A stretch of DNA of 64,000 nt from Dermanyssus gallinae (GCA_003439945.1 QVRM01002786.1:103569-167568); one strand, 5' to 3'. Shown: positions 43,373 to 56,209, numbered from the stretch's first letter. Notes: generated from the letters alone by a model not told the origin. Numbers and translations are program-made.

Positions 43373-44657
43373 CAGGTAGTTCAATAAGTTCTTAGAATGA
43401 GCTTTTTAGAATTCGAATTTTGGCGCGCTTCCACCGCTATTAGGAACTGCAACTTTTCGACTGCCAGCAGTCAAAATATTATAATGATTGGCCGTTGCGA
43501 TTTCGTTTGATCGCTTTTCCCGTGCAACGTATCGGCGTGATTTTAAAAAATGGAGAAAAAAGAGTTTCGAGTGGTTATCAAGCATTTTATTTCAAAGGTT
43601 GGAATGCGACCCAAGTGAAAACTGAGTTAGACGAGGTGTACGGTGACTCTGCGCCATGTTTTGCCACTGTTTCCAACTGGATTAATGAGTTAAAAAGAGG
43701 TCGCAGGAGCACCGGGATGAACTACGTTCAAAACGCCCAAAAACGGCAACTGATTAGGAAAACGTGGAAAAGGTGCGGAAAATCGTTGCCGCAGATAAGC
43801 GAGTGAACATTAGGGAGATAGCGGAGGCCTTGGGGATCAGTTTGGGTAGTGTGCATTTCATCCTGCACGAAAACTTGAAGATGAAAGAGCTCAGAGAAAA
43901 ATGGCTGCCGCATTTGCTCAACCAAGGCCAAAAAGACGCGCGTGTTTCCGCTTCACAGCGAAATTTGGCCAAGATGTCGAAAAATCCGTCGGATTTTTGG
44001 CGCAGATTCATGACCGTCGATGAAAGCTGGGTCTATCATTACACTCCCGAGACCCAAGAAGCATCTTGCCAATGGTGTGCACCTGATGAAGGACCTCCGA
44101 AGAGGGTGCGGACAACGGCATTGACCGGAAAGGTGATGGCTACAGTTTTTTAAGACCAACGTAGAATAATGCTGGTCGACTACCTTGAGAGCGGTAAAAC
44201 GATCATAGGAGAATATTAGGTAAGACTGTTAGACTGCCTTTAGCAAGAACTCATCGTGAAACGGCCCGCTTTGCAGAAGAAGGTTGTCCTGTGTCACCAG
44301 GACAATGCTCCTGCACACAAGTCCCGGCAAGCATCCGCAAAACTGGCCTAACTGAGGTTCGAACTTATTGAACAACCTTCCTATTCTCCAGACCTGGCCC
44401 CCTCTGATTATTTCCTCTTCGGACATTTGAAGAATAGTCTCGGTGGAAAGCGTTTTTCCAGCAATGAAGAGGTTAAGGCTGCTGTCAATGCCTGTTTTCA
44501 GTCTAAAGACGCGGAATTCTACTTAAGAGGTATAAAAGCTCTGAAATCTTGGTGGGAAAAGTGTATTGAGCATCTCGGGGAGTATATCGAATAAGATAAA
44601 TTTAAAAACATGATTTGGAAAATTCTTGGTTTTCATTCTAAGAACTTATTGAACTAC

Positions 44658-44660
<3 letters not shown>
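43373..44660 (+). mobile_element. full-length mariner-type element
   Basis: 1288 bp with perfect 28-bp terminal inverted repeats (both ends start CAGGTAGTTCAATAAG and run to AGAATGA). It is flanked directly by TA on each side (43371-43372 and 44661-44662). Both flanks are (TA)n arrays, so it inserted into a microsatellite. It is a different lineage from the 36- and 63-kb mariners. Confidence 0.95.
43550..44595 (+). pseudogene. mariner transposase, broken
   Basis: Starts MEKKEFRVVIKHF (ATG 43550), then frameshifts into KGWNATQVKTELDEVYGDSA and VSNWINELKRGRRST (HTH region), and again near 43740 into VRKIVAADKRVNIREIAEAL. From there one frame runs to the end. The triad is present: D44019 (TVDESWVYHYT), D44301 (LCHQDNAPAHK), D44406 (SYSPDLAPSDYFLF), spacing D-34-D. 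Nonsense codons fall at 44151 (in place of the usual Trp or similar in TVF-x-D), after GEY, after LLDCL and at 44349 (KLA-stop-LRF). The C-terminus SWWEKCIEHLGEYIE-stop is intact. At least two frameshifts and four stops, yet the catalytic residues survive. Confidence 0.88.

Positions 44661-44720
<60 letters not shown>
44661..44720. repeat. (TA)n microsatellite, 60 bp
   Basis: Right flank of the full-length mariner. The left flank array is 43352-43372. Confidence 0.98.
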
Positions 44721-44722
<2 letters not shown>

Positions 44723-45645
44723 ACTCCTATAGGACGTGTGTCAAGGTCAAACACGTGCATGCAGCAGTCTCGGCCGCGGCAGTCAGGCCAGCAAAACGCC
44801 TTTATATGTCACCTGTCGACTTTAACCGATTTGGCCGGCTTGCGGCAGCGAGGACAATACCGAACAGTGTGTGTCACCGAGATGCTGTGGACACGTAATA
44901 CGTACGGCCTTGCTCGTCACGGCCACGGACTCACTGTGAGATGAATGCTGTCGTTTCTGCTTCGCGCGCGCTCACTGAAGAAAGCCTGTCCGCAATTTTC
45001 AGGCCGCGTTTTCTAGGCCGGTGTTGATTGAATCGCGACGCCATTGAATAATAATAATAATACCTACGCCGTGAGTGCCGCCGCATAGATGGCGTAACGC
45101 GCTGACTGCGTAGGCGGGACACGAGCGCCATCAAGTGTCGCTCGGCACGCACAGCGCAGTCCGATAAAAGCCGATGAGTCGAGCCAAGGGTGGTTGGAGT
45201 ACTTTGCGACCTAGAGCTAGGGACCTAGAGGCTAGGGTTGGAGTCCAGGCACGGATCTGGTCCTGAGACCTTCCGCTATGTGCGGCCTATGTCGTATCCC
45301 CGAGTAAACTGAGAGAGAGATGAGAGAGGGGGAAGCGAGAAAAAGAGATAGGAAGAGACACGCTTTACATGCCGGCGAACATCGGCGGTTCTAGTAGAAC
45401 AGCTCTTGGTCATGAATGGCTGCCCAGCTCGAACGACTACAGCAGGGCCCCAACGAAGGCTGAATGCGGCCAGCTGGCCTTGTCCCAAAGCGCTTTTACC
45501 GTCCTCTTCCTCCTCCTCTTTCGTTCTCGCTTTCTATAAGCGGTGTCTCCAAAGAGCATCGCACTAAGCTAGTCCACGCTTGTCCAGCAGTTGCAAGCTA
45601 TTCTTTCTTCGATGTACGAGAAATGCATCGCTATCATACACATAC

Positions 45646-45693
<48 letters not shown>

Positions 45694-48077
45694 GTGAATT
45701 TTAAAATAACGAGTGATGAGTAGAATGTAAGGAATACCACTGCTCATAGTAAACTACGTCATCGTTTTACTTAGTCTATCAACGTAAGCCAGACAAACAG
45801 AAGAAGTTGTAACGTGAGCATCATAAACATGCGGATGCAAGCGGAAGAGAACATGTGGCACATGATATATATATATATACGTAGTTTTGTTTTAAAATAA
45901 TACATTTTATTAATTGCTTAAGCTGGACGCCACACGCCAAAAATTCAAAGTAAACGATTGCTTGATGTTAAAAATGGTAAAAAATCAACTTGAGATTCAA
46001 GACTTGAGGTCAACTCAAAAATTGGCATTGCTATTACAACATTTTGACCCACGGCCGTAGCTCTTACGTAAATGAATTAACTGCAAAATCGTTGATCTTT
46101 GATTTATGAATTTTCAACATTCGTCAACTGGTCGGCAAAAATTATCATTTAAATTACGTGCGTAACCGCATAGCGCTTTGAGCAATTGTTTTGAGTCTTG
46201 GAGCGTCCGCTCTTCTTCAAATAAACCATACATTTTTCTAAAATTCGAAACGCGCCTTACAGGTTTGATTGAAGCATAATAACGAAAACTTAGTTTTTAT
46301 TATAGAGCGCTACATATACAAGTATGTTAGCGACACAAAAGAATCGATCACGGTTTAAATGGCTTTCTAGGGTCTGGCGGTGTCGAAAGTAATGCGATTT
46401 GAACGACAGGCTGCTGTGCCCTTTACTTAGCCATCAGATGTGACTTCAAGCATTCTCATTAACAACACGTCGAAATCAACGGGCACAAGGCTGCGGAGAT
46501 AGTCGGTGCTGCGTAGGCAGCAGAAGAAATGTAAACGCCACCTAGTCTGAAGATATATGAGCTACAGCGCTTTTATCGACTATTTGATTTGTCTCTAACG
46601 CTATAAGATATGAAATGTTGATCGCAGCTATCATGCTCAATTTATAATTTTTTTATTTAAAGCGTTATCAACAGAACTCGACCGTTTGTTTGTCCTATGC
46701 ACCGTTAAATACTTGCCAAAAGATGCCAGTAATTTTGCAATTTTTTCAAAACGGTGTTAAAAACCTGAGAATAATGTTCATTTCCTCTCCGATGAAGGAG
46801 GTGCTAACGGCGAAATTGGAGGTTGTATGAGAAAGGCCGATTTAGCTCTTTGCCGGTGTGTTGGAGGAAATCGACACCACTACCGAACGAAATAATACTT
46901 AATAGAACGGGCTTTGGGACAAAGGTCACACGATCAACATAAGAGCAGGTAGCTCGCGCAATTGGTCGCTCGTACAGTCGAGGACAGTATGCGATTTGTT
47001 AAGAACAGCGTCTAGAGAAAAGGGACCGCAAATAAAATGGTAAAAAACAAGCAAACATTGATACTGTCATATTATGCTGGGAAACTTTATTTGGTAAATG
47101 TCTGATACCCAAGGAAGCGCAATAAAGAAGCGCAAAGGAATGCTCAAGGCGTGTATAGATGATAGGTTTACTGATATACCACACATATAAAGAAGACGGA
47201 ATAGAAACATATCCAGTAGTTTGGAAAGAAATATACTGAAAAGTTGCCACTTCAAGATACTCTTGAGAACACTATTAATAGACGCGAACACTAGTTTGAA
47301 CCCAGATTGAGAGACTATGCCAGCAAAACGACATGAGCTAAGGAGATCGAAGTCAACCCATACGGGTGCGTGTAATCGACTTTCTAGGTTGTGCACGTGC
47401 AATCTACGTGCTGCATGCGGCTCTGCTGTATGCTGCTGGGCCGAACACCGATTCACCGGTCTGACAGTCAGCATCGCAATTAAGCAGGGCGCAGAAAATA
47501 CAATTACAGAACTGGCTAAACTAGGACGTATTTCGAGCGGAAGTGCGGGACCATTTATTGCACGTTGTCAGCCATGTTGCACATGCGCCCATGCGTTGCA
47601 GTGTACGCACGAGGATGCGTTGCTGTCACGCAAGTCCCTGACGTGCCGACACAATGGCATTCTTCTGGCCCCAACCTACCACCGTGGCCATACTACCTCC
47701 AACCCGCAGAAGTCTGAGTGCGACCCTCCCCTGAGTGCTTCGATCGAGACAAACAGTGTTGGGCCAAGCCGTTCTCGAGTCTCTGGCGTCCACCGCCGAA
47801 CGCTCCTGACGCGACAGCGAATAAGAAGACATCGGTCATTAATCTTGCACTTCTCGTAGCGTGCTTCGTAGAATACCTATCTGTCTGGACGGGTCTGCCG
47901 TTGCAACATTGTGTCCGCGTGAGAGTCCATTCATTGTTAGGCGTGTAACCTGTCGGAAGCGGATGCCCTTGTCCCAATTGCGGCTGAAAAATTCCCCTCC
48001 AGGCTAAAGTGGACCCCGCTGTATCGCCGACGACATATTATATCGTTGTAAGCAACACACGATACAGTGTTGTAAAA
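44721..48077. other. anonymous region
   Basis: GC-richer to about 45.6 kb with (AAT)n at 45046-45061 and a GA-rich tract at 45310-45360. (TA)n at 45660-45689 and 45864-45880. A 180-codon plus frame at 47317-47859 overlaps minus-strand frames of similar length and has no motif. Nothing called. Confidence 0.45.
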
Positions 48078-48168
48078 TTATTTTTTTCTAGCCGGGCTCG
48101 ACGTACCTTCGGCCCGCGTGCTGTACCTGCCGAGCGACTGTCCAGCGCTCTACTAAACTCGAATTAGG
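48078..48168 (-). repeat. tRNA-like relic
   Basis: The reverse complement has GTTTAGTAGAGCGCTGGACAG, very like the tRNA D-arm/A-box region, and about 45 bp later GGTACGTCGAGCCCGGC, a B-box with a 3-bp insertion. A-rich sequence follows. Probable SINE head, not an intact tRNA. Confidence 0.4.
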
Positions 48169-48303
48169 TCAAGCTCAAGTTGACGTATGCGTGCAGTCCA
48201 CCGTGACGACGTAGATGATTTAACAGACTCAAAACAATCAAATATAAATTGATAATCAATATGGACGTTTGCGTCAACCTGACGACTGCTGTATTAGCTG
48301 CTA

Positions 48304-48304
48304 T

Positions 48305-48382
<78 letters not shown>
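48304..48382. repeat. (TA)n microsatellite, about 79 bp
   Basis: Longest TA run in the window, with one CA interruption, directly abutting the MITE. Confidence 0.98.
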
Positions 48383-48386
<4 letters not shown>

Positions 48387-48938
48387 TCCATAATGTAGGT
48401 ACTAATTTTGAGGTTTGGTAAAATTCGTCAGGAAAATCATTTTTACCAATGGAAGAAGGAGGCGCAAACGTCTTGTTTAGAAGTCTAGAATAATATCTAT
48501 AAAAAAAGCCTTTTCTTCTTCTAGACAATTGTGCAAAATCTACTTTGGGGTAGAAACAGTCAACGCATGAAGACACCTATCATACCGGCGTGTTCGGTGG
48601 TCTCTGCATAAAACTTCTGCATAATCTAAATGACACCAGGCGCAAAAGACTAGCAAAAACGAATAGCAGGGTTAAGGAAAGTCATAAAAACTCGATTTGG
48701 TGTTATGTTTAACGTTGAAGCTTTCACGGGAAGAATCGCAAAATTGTATTATTTTGACCACGAAAAGTTATTAGAAAATCGTCAATTTTATTATTTTGAC
48801 CACGAAAAACTACTCAGGCAATAGCAAAATTAACGCCTATCATTTTTATACCAAAGTGGTGCTGCGTTACGTAGTTGCCGAGTCACTAAGCTCTTTTGAC
48901 AAGTTCTACCAAACCTTAAAACACGGTTATCGAAAACC

Positions 48939-48941
<3 letters not shown>
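48383..48941 (+). mobile_element. MITE family 1, best copy
   Basis: 559 bp bounded by TA on both sides. Imperfect terminal inverted repeats share a core: left AGGTTTGGTAAAATTCGTCA, right (reverse complement) AGGTTTGGTAGAACTTGTCA. Two internal direct repeats of TTATTATTTTGACCACGAAAA occur near 48745-48810. No coding frame. Homologous copies lie at 21153-21548 (+) and 16020-16380 (-). Inverted repeats plus TA flanks suggest mobilisation by a mariner/Tc1-type transposase; which one is unknown. Confidence 0.8.

Positions 48942-48975
<34 letters not shown>
48942..48975. repeat. (TA)n microsatellite
   Basis: Right flank of the MITE. Confidence 0.97.
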
Positions 48976-48978
<3 letters not shown>

Positions 48979-50078
48979 CGATACATATGCCGTTCTTTCG
49001 TAGATGCACTGTAACATATTTTTGATGCACCGGGTATTTTAATAAAGTGTTTTAATTTAGTAGAGAGACGTTTGATTATGGTACGCATGCTTGCATAAAC
49101 TTCAGATTGCCGGGTTTCATTGTAATGAACGCAAAGGACGATATATAATAAAAAAAACTGCCATTGATGGACGTTCTTTATTCAGCACAATGCTCAATAC
49201 ATTGCTAAATCAATAAATAGATCAAATTAATTTATGATTTATTCATATGCAAAATACCAACTCACTCACCCGATCGGAGCAGAGAAGTTACGTTAGCCTT
49301 TTGAGTCAATACAGACAGAGAAAAATATTCAGCCACTCACAAAAAGAGGCATTCAAAATTTGTTTCTCTTTTTCACAAACATATTTTTTTGGATAATATG
49401 AAAATTACTAAGATGCCTTGTATGATAGCGCTTAATTGACGCCTTTTTAACTCGATTGTCATCGATCATGTAACCTTAATGCAAATATGAGAGAATAATT
49501 ATACTCGCATGCATATACATAAAAATATCATTATGGAGAATTTAATATAAAAATACTAAAAACCTAACATAACATGACATAACATAAAAATAAACCGAAA
49601 GTGGATATAAAGGAGTTAAAGTTGCCAGTATCGATGTAAGAATCAGCTGACCCTTAAACAACAAAACAACAACTAGGCTGGGGTGATTCATAGTAGAATT
49701 CCTGTTAACTGTGATCAATGAGGGTCTACCATATACTGCTGCTTGGATTATCAAAGAATAATTTACAGTAATAAAAATGCAATATGTGATGACTATGATG
49801 ACACACATAGCGTGAGATAGACTAGATCCGCTAGGTCCACCTCAATGAGACTTACACGAAGCCTAGAACCAATTTCGACCGAACATGCTATGTTGCTATC
49901 TACGATTGTAGAAATGAGAAATAATCGATTTTTTTTCGACGTACGTTTTTTTATTATTTCGACGTAAACTCTAAGCACCAACGCAATGCTACAACGGACC
50001 CGACATACGGCATCGGCAGTACACTAGGAAGCAGCAGTAGTTGTATAACTAAATACACCTATATGTATACTAAAAGAG

Positions 50079-50117
<39 letters not shown>

Positions 50118-53100
50118 GTATATGGAAAGGCGCCGCTCGCTGACGGGGCCAGGTGCAACTTACTTATGCTTGTAAGGCTACATACTTGGGACAGCGGCAC
50201 CACAGGCCGGCCCCTTTGTACCGATGATTATCATGAATAATGTGGAGATTTGTGCAGTTTATGAATATTGGCCGCTTACGAAGCGACAGCCGTTTGTCGA
50301 GGGGTTGGGGTTAGCGTGCGTAATTTAGAGGTCGATACTTGACAGAATTGAACAGAGTTGATGTGTCGGCTAACCACTGTAAACCTGTGAGAACTACACG
50401 GTTGTTTGAATGAGACAAAGAAAGAATAGATGCACGCGGATCAGGCGTCGACGCAGCCCGGCGCCGTAGCTCTGCGACCCCACTGTTGATCGCTTCAGAT
50501 TGTTTTGTCAATCCCCACAGAACTACAGGGGATCGTTTGACCGAACCCCCGCAGAGGCGTCAACACTGGGTCGTTTTTCAGAACGTAGCGGCAACATGGC
50601 TTCCGAGATCAGGGCCGACACTGCACGTCCAGGACCACTATCGGCTATCGGCCGGCGCCTGCCGAGACGGTAAGAAGAAAGTCGCATATGTCGTATGCGA
50701 CATGACCAAATGCTTTTTTTCGTTGTGCGAGGAAAAAATGCTTTTACGCACACCCGAGGCGGGTAGTGTAGGGCTACTCGATGCCGATGTTGTTGGCATA
50801 ATACCCACTAAAAACCTCTCACCTAAATGGTCTCAGGAAGAGGCGAGGAGCTGGAACTGTTATTTAATACTACTATGACTAAATGTTAACGAAACAAGAA
50901 TTATAGCAGTCGATTGTAGAAGATAAAAAGAGTACCTAGTTGTTGCAAGCGGCCCTTTTTACATGCCAGCAAGTGGCCTCCTCGCTATGCGAACGAGGGG
51001 GAAACGCTATGTGAAAAAGGAAACTCTTTTGCGTGTTTCGTATAAAAAACGAAATCATCAAACATCATGCGGACATCCTATTTTGTTGTTCTTTCGTTGC
51101 CTCTGTATGCGCGTAGTATTTCATTGTTGAAAATAATATATGAAAATATAAAAAATAATATTTTTCCAGGGTTCGTTCTCTGCCATATTCAAGCACAAAT
51201 GTCATTGATGCGTTTTTGGTAGTCTGATTCCGCGCTTTATAAGCAAACGTGGTATTTTGCCTATGTTTTCAGGGTCAGGCAGATGACAGGATTGTACCTG
51301 TAACGAATAGTAATAAATAATAAATAAATAATAAAATGTTCATTACCATTTCCGACGAATCGAGCCATTAGCGTAAGCTCTATGTAAGTATAATAATGAA
51401 CGTAGTTTAAATAATTTGTTTTTTACCTTTAAGATTGCTGTTTATTTATTATGATAAGTATGTCTAAAATGTTTTTTTTTAATTAAGATTATTATTTATT
51501 ATTATGAACTCTCCAAAAATAATAATAAAAATTCTGTATTATTACTCATATATAGACATATAGATCAGTCCCCTGACACACTGCGGTTCGGATGTGGATA
51601 TAGTGAACCGTTGATTATATAACTAAAGACCTTGCAGTGGCTAACTAGACACTCAGAATATCAATTTTCGATCAATAGCGGTAACACATTAGCAGCGTCA
51701 GCAATCATAAGATAGTGCTACCTGACTAAAGTTGTGACTATAAGAGCGATCCGTGATGAGAGAAAAGTGCGTCGAATCAATCGATACGGGGAAAATCTCT
51801 TAAATAAGTAGGCCAAGATGAAATTATTGTAACTTAAAAAAGAGTATCAGATAAGCGGCATTATAAGGATGCCACGGCGGAGTCTCGCGGCGGTGGTAAG
51901 GTAAATGCTTGGCCAGGTTAACAACAAAAAAAGGGATTGTCGAAGCTCTATAGTCAAACACAGGTATAAACACACAAGTATTATATGCCGACATTTCTAG
52001 CAAGCCACTTAAAATAAAGATTTATTGAGCTAACAAACAGCTGACACTTAAGTTACACACGAAAGAGTAAATTAAATGAAATTATACGGAAATAAGAATA
52101 TTTTCTCATAGAGTAAAGACTATGTGTCGATAAAACTATCACAATGTCTGGGTATACCAGTGTGTGAGTTTCTTGCAGAAGAGTTCAATAAGATGCCCTC
52201 GGCGAGGCTTTCTCCGATAATCGGTCACTGGACAGGGTCGCTTTCGGGCCAAAAGTGCAAACGGACAACTCAATATTGGAAAATCGGAGGACGATCACTA
52301 TCATTAGTGTGGTATATAGGCTGTCGCGGTGGATATATATGGAGCAAGCTACAAGGTCAACGGGAAAAGATATCATGATGAACTCATGGCAGATGGACTC
52401 AGATTGAGGTGCAAAATTCAATTCTACTTTTTTTTGTAGAGATTAACTGGTAAATTTCTTTTTAATCTCTACAAAACTATATTGATCCTTGTTAGAGCTC
52501 TCGCTTAGTATCTGCGAAAACGAGCACCGTTTGTAGCTCCTTATATTGTTAGCCTCTCCTGAGTTGCACATACGGCATTGGGGGAGTCGGCTTTACCATT
52601 ACGGTGTAATATCGCTTAAAACAGCCATTGTGGCATATTAGCAGTTACGCGAAGTGGGTAGGGTTGTACGATTTTTGTTTCAGAAAGCATTAACATTGTC
52701 CAGTGTCCAAGCTGGATGGCTTTCTAGTGCGGGCTTCATTTGCTTAGGGTATCTGTTCTGCTGATTAGTGTTCCCTCCGTTCGGACGTTAATTGACGGGC
52801 ATGTTGCTAGTTCTTTTACTTCTAGCTCCGAGATTCTACTTGTCATTGTAACAGGTAATTGCTTTTACGAAAAGTTGATTGCTATAAAGAACATACGCAG
52901 AGTATCTAAAAAACAAAAATAAATAACAAGTTGTGAGCAGTTGAATACCTGTAAGGCTTGTTTGGCAATTTAGGAAATACAAAACTAATTTGATGCCGCG
53001 AAAAGCAATTTAGTTACTATAGGAAACTGAGACATCACCTTTAATTTTACTTACATGGGACTGCACGGTGGTGCTGCGAAAATAACTTGAACACCCACGT

Positions 53101-53595
53101 GTACCAACAATAGTGACTAAACAAAAACAGTGAAAATAAATTATGAACAAGTTCTCCTAAATCAATTCGAGCATAGGTAAAGCAGTAGACGCAACAGCTC
53201 GAACTGAAAATTGTGATTCAGGCGTTGGTCCTGGGTACACAAACGACAATGTACTTTCACTGCAAGGGACCTACTCATAATAGGCAACCCAATGTATTGT
53301 ATATATCTAAGAAATTAAACAAACAAGTACGGGTTTATTATTAACCTTATTTACAAGCTCAATTTCCATAATGCAATACTGCGAGATCAGCTATGGTCAG
53401 ACACGGAGACATGCAATACTGCAAAAATAATTCGTACGTCTGCATATCTATATTTGCGACTATGAAGGAGCAAGTGGTTCAGTTTCGCTCTATGATGCAA
53501 TCGAGACGAAAAACTGCTAAATATTAGGAGCTGCTGGCGTGAAAATCTTTGAGCAGCTTTTGACATAACGATGGTCCTCCTGATGGTCCAGATAT
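48976..53595. other. mostly anonymous AT-rich region
   Basis: (TA)n at 50083-50116; AT-rich with ATAAT repeats at 51300-51340 and 51420-51540; a 14-bp inverted repeat at 52432-52476. Frames at 50311-50878 and 52124-52421 have no recognised motif. No RNA gene seen. Confidence 0.45.
52432..52476. repeat. 14-bp perfect inverted repeat
   Basis: TTTTGTAGAGATTA, 17-bp loop, TAATCTCTACAAAA. Confidence 0.9.
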
Positions 53596-53679
53596 TTGTT
53601 TTTGGGTACAAAAGTCCACCAATTACCGTGCAAACGTTTAAAAGTTAATTTTTTTGAAAATCGTTTTTACTTATTCAAC

Positions 53680-53796
53680 ATGGGGACCAGGCTAGCAGTT
53701 GTCTCACTGGCTTTCTTTTTGACCGCAATCTTCTTTTTGGCCGTTGATCAATATAAACATTCGACATTCGATTTTGGTCGAGCTGACCCTGTCTAG
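53680..53796 (+). CDS. small frame with membrane/signal segment
   Basis: ATG in a strong context (CAACATGGGG) opens 38 codons: MGTRLAVVSLAFFLTAIFFL, then a short polar tail to TAG. The hydrophobic stretch of about 18 residues looks like a signal peptide or single transmembrane helix. After the stop the same frame stays open for another 41 codons (KVRAAIPDRSKPPDIRLRQV...). It could be a micropeptide, the first exon of a secreted protein or the start of the broken gene beside it. Not recognised. Confidence 0.3.
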   Translation: MGTRLAVVSLAFFLTAIFFLAVDQYKHSTFDFGRADPV

Positions 53797-53819
53797 AAGG
53801 TGCGCGCTGCGATCCCCGA

Positions 53820-54525
53820 CCGGTCTAAGCCACCCGACATCAGGTTAAGGCAGGTGGGGCAAAGCTTGCCTCCGGAGAAGAGAAGGCTGCAGGGGGTGAG
53901 GAGTCCAGTGCGATTGACGTGACAGGCGTCGCTTCTCTGACGGACGAGCCGACCGATGCCTGGCCTACAGGCTAATTACGCGTTGCCCACCGCAGACAGG
54001 GCAATGGCCCCAGATGCAGTATTGATCGACCTTATAGGGAACAATACACCGTCGAGTTCTCCGAACGGGGCTTAACGAAGGGTCAGTGACGGCAACAGCA
54101 AACAGGAGTGATAGCTCTGGCAATCTTTCCAAAAATCCGGAGTTCATCAAAGGGGTGTCGTCTCGCTCTCGGAGAAAGAGACTGCGTCACGAGTGTATTG
54201 CTAATTTGAGAAAATTAGAGCAAAAGTGTCGTCCAGTACAGTTGTTGTATTTCGAAAATGCTGATCCACAGGAAGACAATATTGTCTGCTATCTGTCTTT
54301 TACGCCTTATAGAAAGGCCTATTCTGAAAGGATTTAAAAAGATCCACTTAGTTAAGTCTGGTTCTAGTCATTTCGAAACACGAGGTGCCAGTCTGCGTTA
54401 TCGGCGAACACAAGGTGAGCATGTACAATATTGTAATAGCTACCCGCAATCAGACTGCGCTTCAGCTACAAAACGCAATATTATCTGGTGAGCGGGTCAG
54501 CCTTCCAAAGCGAATAGGAATCAAA
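53820..54525 (+). pseudogene. unrecognised broken coding-like stretch
   Basis: GC rises and protein-like codons appear in successive frames: HQVKAGGAKLASGEEKAA and SAIDVTGVASLTDEPTDAWP (53855-53972), LPTADRAMAPDAVLIDLIGN (53985-54045), then RRKRLRHECIANLRKLEQKC and FENADPQEDNIVCYLSF (54170-54305), then EVPVCVIGEHKVSMYNIVIA and SGERVSLPKRIGIK (54380-54525). Stops and frame changes separate the blocks. It may be a decayed ORF1 of a retroelement, a processed pseudogene or exons with short introns. No family recognised and no second copy in the window. Confidence 0.35.
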
Positions 54526-55950
54526 TAATTCCCTTCGCAAACTGTGAATACAAATGTAAGAGCTAACGAGATTGCATACATGTATAGATGCTGTTTCGGA
54601 ACACTAAAGTTAAAATTTATATGGTAAGCTGCTTGTATATATATATGGTTTCTTTAACGTTTTTATGTTAACGCTTTGGAATGAACAATTGTCTGCGCGT
54701 AAAAGTTTAGTCACGGGTTCTTTAACCCATTATATATATATATATATATATATCTTAGCTTTAGAACACGACAACAATAGTTACATTAGAACTTGCGTGG
54801 TTTAATTGTTTAATGTATTTAATTAAAATGTGCTACTTGAAACGACGCGGAGGTGAAGTCAAAGTTGTAATGTTCGACCTCAAAATGCGTTCAGTTTACT
54901 CCGTAGAGACAAAATGTTTAATGTTACCTCGCGCTAAAATTTCGTCGCCACACCCCATGGGATATCAGATGTATAGAAAATTCACCAAGCTATTTTGGGG
55001 GTTTTAGGATAATTGAGCTTAAGCTTGGAATGTAACAGTGTGACTCTTGAGGGCGGCTTCCTTCTATCTGTGAACTCGAGACCTTTAACGCCAGCTAGAA
55101 ATGGAGTGTGTCTGAAGACAACGGCACTCCTGGCCGAGCGAGTTGTCGTTTAGCTCTGGGACAAACGGTGACGAAAAACCTAAAGCTGCTAGAGCACTTC
55201 TCACACCTAGCGCCGTGAAGAGCTGCCTGACGAAGAAGTCTGAGCTGATTCTACTATGGCACTCTAGGCTCTCAACCCTCAACGACCGCCCAGCTCTGAC
55301 TTAGCTCCAAAGTAACCTGTCGACTCTTTAAATTCAATACTTTGCTGCTGTGATAATACGATCCTAGCCGTTCGAGTGCAAAGTAGCGTACTTCGCTTGA
55401 GGTTATTACAGTCTTGAAGCTTGCCCAATCGATAAGCCAAAAAACCAGACAACTCTCCCAACCAACTAACTAATTAAGTAGTATGTAATACCTCCACACG
55501 CCCCGATTACGGCCGCCGTGCGATTTAGCATTGATCTAATTAACCCATCAATAAATTGCTGTGAGATGTTATTCTACTTTTTGCGCAGCGCACTCACGAG
55601 TTTCGGAAGCGTTGCTGAAGCTGGACCTTTGGTTTTAGCTTATCGTTTTAGCTTACGCCACACATGTCCGCTGGCATTCGGGTAGGTGAAACATGATGGT
55701 CACTCTATTAATCAAACTACAGCGAGCTACTCACAGACAAGTGCCGCCTCGCATTGTATTGCATGCATATGAAGTTATGGCTAACAGCCCTTGTTTAAAA
55801 CACGACGCGAGATATCAGAATCTTATCACTGTTCCGTTAGACAGTTAAACCTCTTCTTGCTTAGAAACCATTAACTTTAGGGACATATACGAGCTCGGTT
55901 TTTCTGCGTAAGGAAATTGCACCTTAAGCCATGATTTAATTGGCGTTGTT
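54526..55950. other. anonymous spacer
   Basis: (TA)n at 54730-54752. No motif recognised. Confidence 0.5.
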
Positions 55951-55954
55951 TTTG

Positions 55955-56205
55955 CCAAGCTCCGCAATGCGAGACCATCTGGGTGGCAGAAGTTTCCGTG
56001 TTCGCATTAATACCAGCTTAGAGTATGGGGAGTGCTCTTCAGGGATTGCGCAGGTCTCCTGCCTTGGCCCTCTCTTATATTGCATTTGTATCCCGGACAT
56101 AAAATATATTTTACTAAACACCCTAACTCCTAAACTATATGCGGACGCCTTGAAATTTTATGGAATTTCTGGCATCGGTGAGGACAGGCAAGGGATATCA
56201 CACAT
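55955..56205 (+). pseudogene. LINE reverse-transcriptase fragment (motifs B and C)
   Basis: Reads GRSFRVRINTSLEYGECSSG, IAQVSCLGPLLYCICIPDI and KLYADALKFYGISG in one frame. This matches the RT pattern GxPQGSxLGPLLFxIYINDI followed by LYADDLKxY of jockey/CR1-type LINEs. PQG has become AQV, and the second Asp of YADD is Ala, which abolishes catalysis. Only about 80 residues remain; neither end of the element is visible. Confidence 0.65.
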
Positions 56206-56209
56206 GGTG

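Noticed and set aside
45185..45262. tRNA-like B-box (GGGTTGGAGTCCAGG)
   Set aside because: One key mismatch and no A-box at the right distance.
47317..47859. 180-codon plus frame
   Set aside because: Competing minus-strand frames of similar quality and no recognisable domain; left inside an anonymous region.
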